This document shows, one piece after another, positions 1 through 8,582 of a stretch of 31,273 nt of DNA. The notes beneath the pieces were generated by a model. It had not been told where the DNA came from. It was given only the letters and a program-made list of their open reading frames with translations, and searched no databases. Position numbers and translations under genes: made by a program. This DNA is from an uncultured Veillonella sp. (lineage in GTDB: Bacteria > Bacillota > Negativicutes > Veillonellales > Veillonellaceae): positions 1 to 31,273 of the forward strand of contig CAKPXN010000018.1 of assembly GCA_934202095.1 (NCBI GenBank). The letters run 5' to 3'. The first letter of the stretch is position 1. Every line of letters starts with the position of its first letter.

Positions 1-11
1 TATTTGTTCAT
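1..11 (-). CDS. Start of an unidentified leftward gene (partial)
   Basis: Reading leftward, an ATG at 11-9 is followed by AAC AAA, giving Met-Asn-Lys before the window ends. It is preceded by a strong GGAGGTGATT ribosome binding site at about 17-27 and, further up, by a near-consensus promoter at 92-120. The combination supports a real gene start, but only three codons are visible, so no product can be named. Confidence 0.45.
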
Positions 12-40
12 ACAAAATCACCTCCTCTTTCGGACTAATG

Positions 41-60
41 CCCCTATCGACACATAGGGG
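41..60 (-). promoter_or_regulatory. Leader hairpin before the leftward gene
   Basis: The perfect arms CCCCTAT (41-47) and ATAGGGG (54-60) enclose a 6-nt loop. They lie between the predicted transcription start (about 85) and the ribosome binding site of the leftward gene. The hairpin has no T tract, so it is not a terminator. It may be an operator or a leader structure. An imperfect AAG..CTT palindrome (64-71) lies beside it. Confidence 0.4.
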
Positions 61-91
61 TAGGAAGTGCTTACCATTAATAAGCTTTACT

Positions 92-120
92 ATTATAACC
101 TATAAGTAAAATGAAAGCAA
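92..120 (-). promoter_or_regulatory. Promoter of the leftward gene
   Basis: On the minus strand TTGCTT (120-115) is separated by 17 nt from a perfect TATAAT (97-92). Transcription would start near 85 and run off the left edge of the window. Confidence 0.65.
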
Positions 121-189
121 GTAGGTCTTATATAATAAACGGCTCATTATCATCAATGACATACACATTTACAATTCTATAGAAACCTC

Positions 190-218
190 TTGCACCATTT
201 TCTTATATACTTTACTAT
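190..218 (+). promoter_or_regulatory. Promoter of dapL
   Basis: TTGCAC (190-195), a 17-nt spacer and TACTAT (213-218) give a good sigma-70-type promoter about 35 nt before the dapL start codon. The leader is short, and I see no lysine riboswitch between this promoter and the gene. Confidence 0.6.
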
Positions 219-252
219 ATAGAGAGAATTCTAAATTGTAAAAGGAGTCATC

Positions 253-1482
253 ATGGCTAATATTAATGAAAACTATTTAAACCTACAAGGTTCTTATTTA
301 TTTGCTAACATCGCTAAAAAAGTAGCGGATTACCAAGCAGCTCATCCAGATGCTGATATTATCCGTCTTGGTATCGGCGATGTGACATTGCCTTTAGTAC
401 CTGCCATCGTAGATGCTATGACTAAGGCTGTTCAAGAAATGGGCAAAGCTGAAACATTCCGCGGTTATGGTCCTGAACAAGGTTATGATTTTCTTCGTAA
501 AGCAATCATCGAAGGCGATTACAAACCATACGGCATCGAAATTGGTATGGACGAAGTATTCATTTCTGACGGCGCAAAATCCGACGTTGGTAATATCCAA
601 GAGTTATTCAGCGAAGATAATATCATCGCTATCACTGACCCTGTATACCCTGTATACCTTGATTCCAATGTTATGGGCGGTCGTACTGGCCAAGCTATTG
701 ACGGTATGTTTGAAAAAGTTGTATACCTTCCTACATTTGCAGAAAATAATTTCTCTCCAGAATTTCCTGCTGAACGTGTAGACATCGTATATCTTTGCTC
801 CCCTAACAATCCTACAGGTACAGTACTTAGCCGTGCACGCTTAGCGGAATGGATTAAATGGTGTAAAGAAAACGACGCTATCTTGATGTTCGACTCCGCT
901 TATGAAGCTTTCATCAGCACAGAAGACACCGTTAAATCTATCTATGAAATTGAAGGTGCACGCGAAGTAGCTATTGAATTCCGTTCCTTCTCTAAAACTG
1001 CTGGTTTTACAGGTACACGTTGTGCCTATGCGGTAGTTCCAAAAGAAGTAACAGGCAAAACTAAATCTGGCGAACGTCAACCTTTGAACCCTATGTGGAA
1101 CCGTCGTCAATGCACTAAATTTAACGGCGTACCTTACATCGTTCAACGTGGTGCTGAAGCGGTATATTCCAAAGAAGGCCGCGAACAAACTCGCGCAAAC
1201 ATCGCTTACTACAAAGAAAATGCACGTATCATCAAAGAAGGTCTCGAATCCATTGGCCTTACTGTATACGGTGGCACTGATGCGCCTTACATTTGGTTAA
1301 AAACACCTGGCAACATGACAAGCTGGGATTTATTTGATCTTCTTCTTGAAAAGGTACAAATCGTGTCTACACCAGGCTCTGGTTTCGGTCCACATGGCGA
1401 AGGTTACCTTCGTTTAACTGCATTCGGCAGCCGCGAAAATACAATCCGTGCCGTAGAACGCATCAAAACATTACAATTCTAA
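253..1482 (+). CDS. dapL: LL-diaminopimelate aminotransferase
   Basis: This 409-residue PLP enzyme of fold type I matches the length and order of the DapL family. The family converts tetrahydrodipicolinate plus glutamate directly to LL-diaminopimelate in the cytoplasm, bypassing the acylated intermediates of lysine and peptidoglycan synthesis. Visible marks are the early [10 protein letters not shown] segment (about 38-47), the SPNNPTGT loop (183-190) and [12 protein letters not shown] with the expected PLP lysine K248. The start has an AAAGGAG ribosome binding site and its own promoter. The gene stands alone, ending in a hairpin shared with the opposing autotransporter gene. A few kb away lies ddh, which makes the meso isomer directly from the same substrate, so the strain seems to hold two DAP routes. 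Confidence 0.93.
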   Translation: MANINENYLNLQGSYLFANIAKKVADYQAAHPDADIIRLGIGDVTLPLVPAIVDAMTKAVQEMGKAETFRGYGPEQGYDFLRKAIIEGDYKPYGIEIGMDEVFISDGAKSDVGNIQELFSEDNIIAITDPVYPVYLDSNVMGGRTGQAIDGMFEKVVYLPTFAENNFSPEFPAERVDIVYLCSPNNPTGTVLSRARLAEWIKWCKENDAILMFDSAYEAFISTEDTVKSIYEIEGAREVAIEFRSFSKTAGFTGTRCAYAVVPKEVTGKTKSGERQPLNPMWNRRQCTKFNGVPYIVQRGAEAVYSKEGREQTRANIAYYKENARIIKEGLESIGLTVYGGTDAPYIWLKTPGNMTSWDLFDLLLEKVQIVSTPGSGFGPHGEGYLRLTAFGSRENTIRAVERIKTLQF

Positions 1483-1532
1483 TATAATTTTATAGATATT
1501 CTGTTTTCAATAAGAATTAACTATAAGCACAC

Positions 1533-1585
1533 AAAGACCGGTTATAGCAACAATCAATCTGAACATTGCCATGGCCGGTCTTTTC
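1533..1585. terminator. Shared terminator between dapL and the autotransporter gene
   Basis: The arms AAAGACCGG (1533-1541) and CCGGTCTTT (1575-1583) pair across a long 33-nt loop. T runs follow on the plus strand, and the A run at the left arm gives Us in the other direction. The hairpin sits between two converging genes and could serve both. The large loop makes it a weaker call than the other terminators here. Confidence 0.55.
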
Positions 1586-1622
1586 TATGCCTATTTAATT
1601 GTAAATTATATATTCAATTCAA

Positions 1623-3845
1623 CTAAAAGCTATGACGAATACCAGCATCTACACGATAGGATGTATCAACAGTACTACCAAAGTTTTTAGTAAATGTTCC
1701 ATATAAATATGTATTTGGACGGAAGCTCCAAGAACCACCGAGTTCAAGATCAAGCCAAGTATCCTTCAAATCTACTACGCTATTAGTCGTTGGTTCACCG
1801 ACCATGCTATAGGTTGCTTTCATCTTGCCAGAGAATTCATGTGCCAATGCAGCTTTAAGGAAAACATTACTATTCTTAGCTTCCTTACCGATGCCAATAC
1901 CTAAACGGCCTATAGCAGAGTTAACTGCATCAGAATTAATATGGACAGAGCCACCAGTATTCGTACGAGCATCAAAGCTTTCACCAGACAAACGGCTAAG
2001 AATCAATTCCGCACTAGGGTCGATATAGAAACCATTTTCTTTCTTGATACGCTTGCCATATTCAAGGCTCAAAGATGCACCCGTATTACGGTAGTCACCA
2101 CTCAACGCCGTTCCTAAGCTGTTATGTACAGTAAAATCATTTTTCAAACGGTTGCCTTTAGCAATGATATCTAAGTAACGACCATCATTAAATTGTTTAG
2201 CTCCATAGATTGCTAGCCCCGCGGTTTTACCAGAACCCGAACCTAGTGCATAATCACTATTATTTGTGCCATACAAGAAGGCACCGCCTACAATCCAGTT
2301 TCCTCGTTTCGTATCATAACCAACTTGCGCCATATTATAGGTTTGATTTACATAGGCAGAGTCTGTAATTTTAGATTTACCCCCAATATATTTGCCCCAT
2401 ACGCCTTGATTATCGGAGTTAAGACGCACATCACCTAAGCGGCGTTGCAAATCATTTGTATCAGCGCGCATTTGCATAATAGAAGATGCTAATGCACTCT
2501 TAGCACCGGATACGATTTCACTTTCACTAGTGGATAATACGGTTTTATTAGACACCATAGCACGTCCATCTTTATCAAAATCATCTGGGCTAAGTTTAGC
2601 ATTTAATGTAGGACTAATCACACCTGTTTCTAAATGCACATTAACACCGAGGTTTCGCTCACCCTTCGTATATCCATTGTAGACTACTTTCTTCACAAAT
2701 TGATTTTCTGCTAATCCTGGAATTTCGGCATTAGCTTGTTCTTTCAAAGCCTCTACGGAACTACGCAATGTAACAGAAGAACCAGGGTCAGCATGGTTGA
2801 TAACCACTTCACCCTTTCCGTTTTCTGCAGCAGGTGCACCTTTTTCATAATCAATAGCTGTATGACCAGCATAATTATTAATCGTAATAGGCCGTGCATC
2901 TACGGCTTGGATAATGCCGCGGCTACCTTCAGTGTCACCACCTATAAGATGCTCTACCTTACTACCTGTATAGAGATAATTTGCAGTATCTGGTCGGCCT
3001 TGTGTAGGGTATTCACGTTCAGCGCCTAACCATTCATTACGCCATGTAGCACCATTTTGTAAATATAATCTCAAGCCGCCATGATGAGGATTATTGTTAC
3101 TTTCATCAAATTCATTGAGTACACCACCCACTAATTTAGAATTTGGTGTCGTTAATCCCAATGAAATTTCTGATCCATGATTGTGTGGATTTTTATCAAT
3201 ACCATAGTTTTTATTGATAAAACCAATATTGCCATACATATTGACGACCTTAGCGCCTGGTTTCAATCCATCCATGCCAGTATTTACATAGACAAATCCT
3301 TCTTCTGAAAGTGCAGAATATGTATCAGATGTCGTTAAAGGATGTGTCTTTACATCTGCCCCACCTAGAATCCGAATGTATCCATCCTTATTAGCTTGCA
3401 AACCTACGCCAACGGCATCTACTTTGGCATTACCTTGTACGGTAATACGGGTATCATCATTATTACCATCATTCGTAACCCCACCATAACCAGCATATAT
3501 ACCACTCATATAATAGTGTGCTAAGTCTGGTCTGCGCTTCTCTCCACTTTCCGCAGGTGCTGGATTTACAACCGTTACATTTACATTTTTATCTATGGCA
3601 ACCTGAGATCCATCAAGGGCATAAATACCTGTAACGTTATTATGGTATTTATTTCCATTTACACCAAGGCCAGATACATTGACAGTCAAATCATCGGTGT
3701 AGTGTTTATTTTCACCCCACAAATTCAATCCAATAGATTTTCCATCCGTATGGCTTTCAACTGTAGTAGCCGATACCATAACCTCTGTGCTAGCACCGGT
3801 AATAATTAAAGCAGCAATAACGGCAAGATTTATCGTTTTTCTCAT
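1623..3845 (-). CDS. Type Va autotransporter, adhesin-like
   Basis: The 740-residue protein has an N-terminal signal peptide (charged MRK, a hydrophobic stretch to about 20, cleavage near VSA). A passenger of about 440 residues follows, rich in Asn, Gly and short beta-strand repeats, as in pertactin-like beta-helices. The C-terminal beta-barrel runs from about 468 to 740. The barrel begins at GVWGKYIGG, contains many alternating strands and ends in the aromatic HSF that BamA-type insertion signals use. Function is inferred as a surface-exposed or secreted passenger, perhaps an adhesin. I see no catalytic motif of GDSL lipase or subtilisin type. The start is supported by GAGGAGG seven nt upstream and a strong promoter. 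It implies an outer membrane in an otherwise Firmicutes-like genome. Confidence 0.88.
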   Translation of the reverse strand: MRKTINLAVIAALIITGASTEVMVSATTVESHTDGKSIGLNLWGENKHYTDDLTVNVSGLGVNGNKYHNNVTGIYALDGSQVAIDKNVNVTVVNPAPAESGEKRRPDLAHYYMSGIYAGYGGVTNDGNNDDTRITVQGNAKVDAVGVGLQANKDGYIRILGGADVKTHPLTTSDTYSALSEEGFVYVNTGMDGLKPGAKVVNMYGNIGFINKNYGIDKNPHNHGSEISLGLTTPNSKLVGGVLNEFDESNNNPHHGGLRLYLQNGATWRNEWLGAEREYPTQGRPDTANYLYTGSKVEHLIGGDTEGSRGIIQAVDARPITINNYAGHTAIDYEKGAPAAENGKGEVVINHADPGSSVTLRSSVEALKEQANAEIPGLAENQFVKKVVYNGYTKGERNLGVNVHLETGVISPTLNAKLSPDDFDKDGRAMVSNKTVLSTSESEIVSGAKSALASSIMQMRADTNDLQRRLGDVRLNSDNQGVWGKYIGGKSKITDSAYVNQTYNMAQVGYDTKRGNWIVGGAFLYGTNNSDYALGSGSGKTAGLAIYGAKQFNDGRYLDIIAKGNRLKNDFTVHNSLGTALSGDYRNTGASLSLEYGKRIKKENGFYIDPSAELILSRLSGESFDARTNTGGSVHINSDAVNSAIGRLGIGIGKEAKNSNVFLKAALAHEFSGKMKATYSMVGEPTTNSVVDLKDTWLDLELGGSWSFRPNTYLYGTFTKNFGSTVDTSYRVDAGIRHSF

Positions 3846-3890
3846 CTCATAACCTCCTCAAACTATACACAATAATATGCATATATTCAT

Positions 3891-3919
3891 TGTATATATA
3901 GTAGGGGTATATGTGTCAA
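3891..3919 (-). promoter_or_regulatory. Strong promoter of the autotransporter gene
   Basis: On the minus strand a perfect TTGACA (3919-3914), a 17-nt spacer and TATACA (3896-3891) form the best -35 box in the window. The leader would be about 40 nt. Confidence 0.7.
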
Positions 3920-4063
3920 TTTTTGTACATATGATGTTTTCTTTTATGTATATTCCCATACGCAATGTATCGATATAATGCTGAATAATAACAACCGGAT
4001 TATTTTCTTCACATAATATATGCTGTATGACTCTATAGAATATTATAAAAAGAGAAATTTCTA

Positions 4064-4072
4064 TGTTATAAT
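4064..4072 (+). promoter_or_regulatory. Extended -10 promoter of ddh
   Basis: TGT followed by TATAAT (4067-4072) forms an extended -10 element 50 nt before the ddh start. No good -35 box lies at the usual distance, as expected for the extended -10 class. The rest of the 3846-4121 interval is AT-rich and shows no other gene. Confidence 0.5.
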
Positions 4073-4121
4073 AAATATATTAGTTATTACACTACATTTT
4101 ATAATTATATAGGAGGCTAAT

Positions 4122-5096
4122 ATGAGCAAAATTCGTATTGGTATCGTAGGCTATGGCAACTTAGGCCGTGGCGTAGAAGCATCTGTTAAATTGCAACCAG
4201 ATATGGAACTCGTAGGCGTATTCTCTCGTCGTAAAGGTTTAGAAACAGTATCTGGTGTTCCTACATACACTATGGAGGATTTGCCTAATTTCAAAGGTAA
4301 AATCGACGTTATGGTTCTTTGCGGTGGTTCTGCAACAGACCTTATCGAACAAACTCCAATGGTAACTAAATACTTCAACTGCATCGATTCCTTCGATACA
4401 CATGCACGTATCCCTGAACATTTCGCAAATGTAGACAAGGTGGCTAAAGAAGCTAAAACTGCTACATTGATTTCTTGTGGTTGGGACCCAGGCATGTTCT
4501 CTTTGCAACGTGTTTACGCTGAAAGCATCTTGCCTAACGGCAAATCTTACACATTCTGGGGTCGCGGTGTTTCCCAAGGTCACTCCGATGCTATTCGTCG
4601 CATCGACGGTGTTCTTGACGCTCGTCAATACACTGTTCCTAAGGAAGAATACCTTGAAGCAATTCGCAACGGCGAAACTCCAGACGTTGATGGCTACAAA
4701 GGTCACCTTCGTGAATGCTATGTAGTAGCAGCTCCTGATGCAGACAAAGCTAAAATTGAAAACGAAATCAAAACTATGGAAAATTACTTCGTAGGTTACG
4801 AAACTGTAGTCAACTTCATTTCCCAAGAAGAACTTAATCGCAACCACAAGGGTATTCCACATGGTGGCTTCGTTCTTCGCTCTGGTGAAAGCACTGACGG
4901 CACTCGTCATGTTGTTGAATATTCTTTAAAACTTGATTCTAACCCTGAATTCACAGGCTCTGCACTTGTTGCATACGCTCGTGGTATCTACCGTCTTGCT
5001 AAACACGGTGGTACTGGTTGCTACACAGTATTCGATATTCCACCAGCTTGGATTTCTACACATTCTGCTGAAGAATTGCGAGCTCACTCTCTATAA
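4122..5096 (+). CDS. ddh: meso-diaminopimelate D-dehydrogenase
   Basis: The 324-residue product matches the NADPH-dependent Ddh family, which reductively aminates tetrahydrodipicolinate straight to meso-diaminopimelate for lysine and cell-wall cross-links. The Rossmann motif GIVGYGNLGRG lies at residues 7-17. The substrate-side segments SCGWDPGMFS and GRGVSQGHSDA are typical of this family, not of DapB. The ribosome binding site is AGGAGG. The gene is monocistronic, with an extended -10 promoter and a UUCG-loop terminator. The pathway usually stands alone in genomes that have it, so its presence beside dapL is notable. The enzyme is also reversible, so it could help to use or balance DAP. Confidence 0.92.
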   Translation: MSKIRIGIVGYGNLGRGVEASVKLQPDMELVGVFSRRKGLETVSGVPTYTMEDLPNFKGKIDVMVLCGGSATDLIEQTPMVTKYFNCIDSFDTHARIPEHFANVDKVAKEAKTATLISCGWDPGMFSLQRVYAESILPNGKSYTFWGRGVSQGHSDAIRRIDGVLDARQYTVPKEEYLEAIRNGETPDVDGYKGHLRECYVVAAPDADKAKIENEIKTMENYFVGYETVVNFISQEELNRNHKGIPHGGFVLRSGESTDGTRHVVEYSLKLDSNPEFTGSALVAYARGIYRLAKHGGTGCYTVFDIPPAWISTHSAEELRAHSL

Positions 5097-5111
5097 TTCT
5101 ATACGCACCTT

Positions 5112-5141
5112 AAGAGGATAACTTCGGTTATCCTCTTTTTT
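5112..5141 (+). terminator. Terminator of ddh
   Basis: The perfect 11-bp stem AAGAGGATAAC / GTTATCCTCTT (5112-5122 and 5127-5137) is closed by the very stable C(UUCG)G tetraloop and followed by T residues. It is a classic intrinsic terminator. Confidence 0.9.
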
Positions 5142-5169
5142 ACATTAACAATAGCGTATGACGACACAC

Positions 5170-5199
5170 AAAAAGGACCGCCTTAAGACGGTCCTTTTT
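5170..5199. terminator. Bidirectional terminator between ddh and cfa
   Basis: The arms AAAAAGGACCG (5170-5180) and CGGTCCTTTTT (5189-5199) form an 11-bp stem with an 8-nt loop. A runs and T runs on the two sides let it work in both directions. It lies just after the cfa stop codon on the minus strand, so it is mainly the cfa terminator. Confidence 0.88.
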
Positions 5200-5217
5200 C
5201 GTGTTACAATCTATCTA

Positions 5218-6390
5218 TTAATACCAACGTGTCAATGGCAATTCATTGTTAACACCTTTTGTCATAAGGATTTGATGTAAATCCATATTGCCAATATAGA
5301 AACCTGCTGCACAACCACAGAGATATAAGTCCCACATGCGAACGAATTCAGTACCGCGAGCTTTTTCTACTTGGTCACGTACACCTTGGAAATTATTGTA
5401 CCAGTGCATCAATGTTTTATAGTAGTGCAAGCGCAAGCTTTCAACATCGATAACATTAAAATCATAGTCATAGGCAATGGAAACCATTTCACGAAGAGAT
5501 GGCAAGCATCCACCTGGGAAGATATATTTACGAATCCATGCACTAGATTCTTTTTCTGATGGATCACTGATGTAATGGAGCAAGAATAAACCACCATCAT
5601 TTAACATATCAGATGCATCTTCCATATACAAGGGGAAGTTTGGACGACCTACATGTTCCAACATACCAACGCTGACGATGCGGTCGAATGTACGACCAGA
5701 TGCAGCTACATCACGATAATCAATGAGTTCGATTTCGACTTGACCTTCAAGACCGAATTCTTTAATCCGTTCTTGGCCCTTCTTCCATTGTTCTTCGGAC
5801 AATGTACAACCATATCCTTTAACGCCATATTTGCGGGCTGCTTCGATTAATAAAAATCCCCAACCACAACCGATATCAAGGAGTGTCATACCTTCTTTTA
5901 AGTATAATTTATCAAGAATATGATGTACCTTTTGGTATTGTGCATCTTCTAAGCTATCATCTTCATGCTTAAAGTACGCGCAAGAGTAGCTCATTGTCTT
6001 ATCAAGCCATAAGCTATAAAAATCATTGCCAAGGTCGTAGTGAGAAGATACTTGTTGTTTTTGATCCTTCTTTTTAAGACCTACATTAAAAAGAGAGTTA
6101 AGTACCTTTTTATTAATAGAATCTTTATTAACATGACCTAGTACAACACAAAGGGCTTTGAATAAATCGCCTTCTATTTCAATATCCTTACGCATATACG
6201 CTTCGCCAAGTGCAAGTTCAGCAGAAACGAGCAAATCTTTCTTAGGAATATCTCGGTTTACACGAATGGTAAACTCAGGTGTACCTTCGCCAATGGTATA
6301 TTCATTATCACCTACTTTTACATTAAAGCAGTGATCATTAAAACGTTCTAAATAGTGAACTAAAAAACTATCAAATAACTTAGAAAACAT
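5218..6390 (-). CDS. cfa: Cyclopropane-fatty-acyl-phospholipid synthase
   Basis: The 390-residue protein belongs to the Cfa/CmaA SAM-dependent family, which adds a methylene group across cis double bonds of membrane phospholipid acyl chains, usually for acid or stationary-phase survival. An N-terminal lipid-binding domain (about 1-110) precedes the methyltransferase fold with the SAM motif LLDIGCGWGFL. QQVSSHYDLGNDFYSLWLD and MSYSCAYF are family signatures. The segment YLCGCAAGFYIG near the C-terminus aligns with the active-site Cys region of E. coli Cfa. Length is normal (E. coli 382). The start has a GGAAAGGAAG ribosome binding site, and the gene appears monocistronic with a long leader. 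Acid tolerance would suit a lactate fermenter, but that is inference. Confidence 0.93.
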   Translation of the reverse strand: MFSKLFDSFLVHYLERFNDHCFNVKVGDNEYTIGEGTPEFTIRVNRDIPKKDLLVSAELALGEAYMRKDIEIEGDLFKALCVVLGHVNKDSINKKVLNSLFNVGLKKKDQKQQVSSHYDLGNDFYSLWLDKTMSYSCAYFKHEDDSLEDAQYQKVHHILDKLYLKEGMTLLDIGCGWGFLLIEAARKYGVKGYGCTLSEEQWKKGQERIKEFGLEGQVEIELIDYRDVAASGRTFDRIVSVGMLEHVGRPNFPLYMEDASDMLNDGGLFLLHYISDPSEKESSAWIRKYIFPGGCLPSLREMVSIAYDYDFNVIDVESLRLHYYKTLMHWYNNFQGVRDQVEKARGTEFVRMWDLYLCGCAAGFYIGNMDLHQILMTKGVNNELPLTRWY

Positions 6391-6749
6391 ACTGAACTTC
6401 CTTTCCTAGCAGCGTCACATGACGTTTACGTTCAATCTAAATGACACGTCCGTCTGTACACTGACATGGTCGTATCTACTCATCAAAATTTTCTATAAAA
6501 TAAATAATAAGAAGACCTTATATTTTTATTATATAAACATATCCACTTATCATTATTTTTTATAATAAACTCTAACTTTCTCTCTAATATTATAGCACTT
6601 CTTGATAAATAATCTAGACCAATTCTATAGAAATGTATATATCTGTTAGAATATGATATAATATGTGTTTGATAAGGCTTTTATAAGGAAAAATATTTCT
6701 AATGAAAGCTTTCACAAAGAACGAAATTAATTTTAATAAAGGTGGTACC
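6391..6749. other. Divergent intergenic region cfa/ychF
   Basis: These 359 nt hold no convincing gene. The cfa-proximal 100 nt are less AT-rich and contain CGTCA-CA-TGACG (6413-6424) and several TGACA/TGTCA-like words. The central part is very AT-rich, with a minus-strand TATAAT (6533-6528). The right part has the ychF promoter. Confidence 0.5.
6654..6662 (+). promoter_or_regulatory. Extended -10 promoter of ychF
   Basis: TGA followed by TATAAT (6657-6662) lies about 90 nt before the ychF start. No strong -35 is seen at 17 nt. Confidence 0.45.
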
Positions 6750-7856
6750 ATGAGCACAAATTTAGAAGTAGGCATCGTAGGCCTTCCAAATGTTGGTAAA
6801 AGTACATTATTCAACGCTATCACAAAGGCTGGCGCTGAGGCTGCCAACTATCCATTCTGTACAATTGAGCCAAACGTAGGTGTTGTTGATGTTCCGGACA
6901 ATCGTCTAGCTGTATTAGCGGAAATGTTCGGTTCCAAACGCATCCTCCCTGCTGCTATGCGATTTGTAGATATTGCAGGTCTCGTTGAAGGTGCATCTAA
7001 AGGCGAAGGTTTAGGTAACAAATTTCTTAGCCATATTCGTCAAGTAGATGCTATTGCACAAGTTATTCGTTGCTTCGACGACCCTAATATCACTCACGTT
7101 GCAGGTTCTATTGATCCTATTCGCGACATCGAAATCATCAACACCGAACTCTGCCTTGCAGACCTTGAATCCGTAGAAAAACGGAAACAACGCATTGAAA
7201 AAATTGCAAAATCCGGCGATAAAGATGCTCGTGCAGAATTGCCATTACTAGAACGCATCATCGAAGGTCTTGGCGAAGCTAAACCAGTTCGTGCACAAGG
7301 TCTAGACGAAGAAGAATTAGAAATGATCAAAGAGTTGACATTGCTTACAGCAAAACCATCTCTTTATGTAGCCAATATCTCTGAAGATGAAGTATCTGAT
7401 TATTCTGCTAACGAACATGTAAAACGCGTTGAAGAATACGCAAACAACGAAGGTGCTGGCATCGTTGTTGTATCCGCACGTATTGAATCTGAAATCGCTG
7501 AATTATCCGACGAAGAATCTGCTGCATTCCTTGAAAATCTTGGCCTTGAAGAATCTGGCTTAACTAAGCTTATCAAAGCAAGTTATGCGCTCTTAGGTCT
7601 TATCAACTACTTCACAGCTGGCGAAATGGAAGCTCGCGCATGGACAATCGTAAATGGCACAAAAGCACCTCAAGCAGCTGGTAAAATTCACTCCGATATC
7701 GAAAAAGGCTTTATCCGCGCTGAAATCGTATCCTTCGATGACTTACAAGCTTGTGGTAGCCAAAACGCTGCTAAAGAAAAAGGCCTTGTACGCCTTGAAG
7801 GTAAAGACTACGTTATGAAAGACGGCGATGTAACACATTTCCGTTTCAACGTTTAA
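6750..7856 (+). CDS. ychF: Redox-regulated P-loop NTPase YchF (Obg family)
   Basis: The 368-residue protein is a full-length YchF/OLA1 of the TRAFAC class, which binds ribosomes and hydrolyses ATP better than GTP, with roles in stress response. It opens with VGIVGLPNVGKSTLFNAIT (the P-loop). DIAGLVEGASKGEGLGNKFL forms the Switch II region, and a coiled coil, a helical insertion and the C-terminal TGS domain ending HFRFNV follow. An ATG 48 nt upstream is in frame, but 6750 is chosen because AAAGGTGG precedes it and the conserved sequence starts just after it. The gene is followed within 30 nt by the left end of an insertion sequence. Confidence 0.95.
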   Translation: MSTNLEVGIVGLPNVGKSTLFNAITKAGAEAANYPFCTIEPNVGVVDVPDNRLAVLAEMFGSKRILPAAMRFVDIAGLVEGASKGEGLGNKFLSHIRQVDAIAQVIRCFDDPNITHVAGSIDPIRDIEIINTELCLADLESVEKRKQRIEKIAKSGDKDARAELPLLERIIEGLGEAKPVRAQGLDEEELEMIKELTLLTAKPSLYVANISEDEVSDYSANEHVKRVEEYANNEGAGIVVVSARIESEIAELSDEESAAFLENLGLEESGLTKLIKASYALLGLINYFTAGEMEARAWTIVNGTKAPQAAGKIHSDIEKGFIRAEIVSFDDLQACGSQNAAKEKGLVRLEGKDYVMKDGDVTHFRFNV

Positions 7857-7885
7857 GTAAAAGCTCTCTGCTTGCTCTATGGCTG

Positions 7886-7940
7886 AACCGACCCCTTAAT
7901 GTTAGACCAAAAATCTTAACGTTAAGGAGGTCGGTTTTTC
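7886..7940 (+). promoter_or_regulatory. IS left-end hairpin covering the orfA ribosome binding site
   Basis: AACCGACC (7886-7893) pairs with GGTCGGTT (7929-7936), and the stem continues inward as CTTAA / TTAAG and beyond. The 3' arm contains AAGGAGG, the likely Shine-Dalgarno of orfA, and ends in a run of five T. In read-through RNA from ychF it could act as a terminator, as a block on orfA translation, or as both. The structure is directly visible. The function is inferred. Confidence 0.6.
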
Positions 7941-7941
7941 T

Positions 7942-8541
7942 ATGGCAAAATATAGCCTTATATTTAAATTAAAAGTCGTTACCGCATATCTAAACGGCGA
8001 GGGTGGATATGAGTATTTAACTAAGAAATATGGTTTAAAGACTACATCACAAGTTCGTCGTTGGATTAGTGCATTTAAAGAATTTGGTAAAGATGGTTTG
8101 TGTCGAAAGCGAAATAATACAAGATATACTTCAGAATTTAAGCTAGCTGTGGTAGAGTCATACTTAACTAGTGAATTATCGTATCGGCAAATTGCATTAC
8201 AATATGGGCTGAATAATCCTTCATTAATAGCTCGCTGGAAATCGGAGTTTATGAAATATGGGGCCAATGCTTTTGTCGAGCGACCGAAAGGACGAATACC
8301 TACCATGAGTCGAACAGATGAAAAAGCAAAGATTAGCACACATACTAAATCTCGTAACAAAAAAAAGAAAAAAGAATTAACACCAGATCAAGCTCGTATT
8401 TTAGAACTGGAAAAACAATTACGCTATGCTCAAATAGAGAATGCTTATTTAAAAGAATTGAGGAGATTGCGCCTCGAGGATGCTCGGAAAATGAAAGAGC
8501 AGCAAGAATCATTAGCAGTCTCCGAAGAGAATTCAAACTAA
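7942..8541 (+). CDS. IS3-family transposase OrfA (helix-turn-helix protein)
   Basis: The 199-residue product has two tandem helix-turn-helix units typical of IS150-group OrfA. The first is at about 5-55 (YLTKKYGL...QVRRWISAFKEFG) and the second at about 65-115 (SYRQIALQYGL...IARWKSEFMKYG). A very basic linker (RNKKKKKE) and a leucine-zipper-like helix (LELEKQLRYAQIENAYLKEL) follow. OrfA binds the element ends and normally forms OrfAB by -1 frameshifting. Here orfB is truncated, so any OrfAB would be a hybrid. The coding style, with many AGA/CGA Arg codons and A/T wobble, differs from the neighbouring housekeeping genes. The AAGGAGG is 11 nt before the ATG, a long spacing, and lies in the IS hairpin. 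Confidence 0.85.
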   Translation: MAKYSLIFKLKVVTAYLNGEGGYEYLTKKYGLKTTSQVRRWISAFKEFGKDGLCRKRNNTRYTSEFKLAVVESYLTSELSYRQIALQYGLNNPSLIARWKSEFMKYGANAFVERPKGRIPTMSRTDEKAKISTHTKSRNKKKKKELTPDQARILELEKQLRYAQIENAYLKELRRLRLEDARKMKEQQESLAVSEENSN

Positions 8542-8582
8542 CTGAGATTCTTGCTGCCTTATGTTTTCCAAAGGCAACATAT

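Noticed and set aside
12..252. Lysine riboswitch before dapL
   Set aside because: The promoter found at 190-218 leaves a leader of under 30 nt, and no L-box motifs are visible.
394..1188. Several open frames overlapping dapL on both strands
   Set aside because: They are shadows of the dapL reading frame without ribosome sites or recognisable domains.
4239..4910. A 223-codon open frame antisense to ddh
   Set aside because: It lies wholly inside a highly conserved gene on the other strand, has no ribosome binding site, and its composition (many Phe, Val, Cys) is that of a mirrored coding strand.
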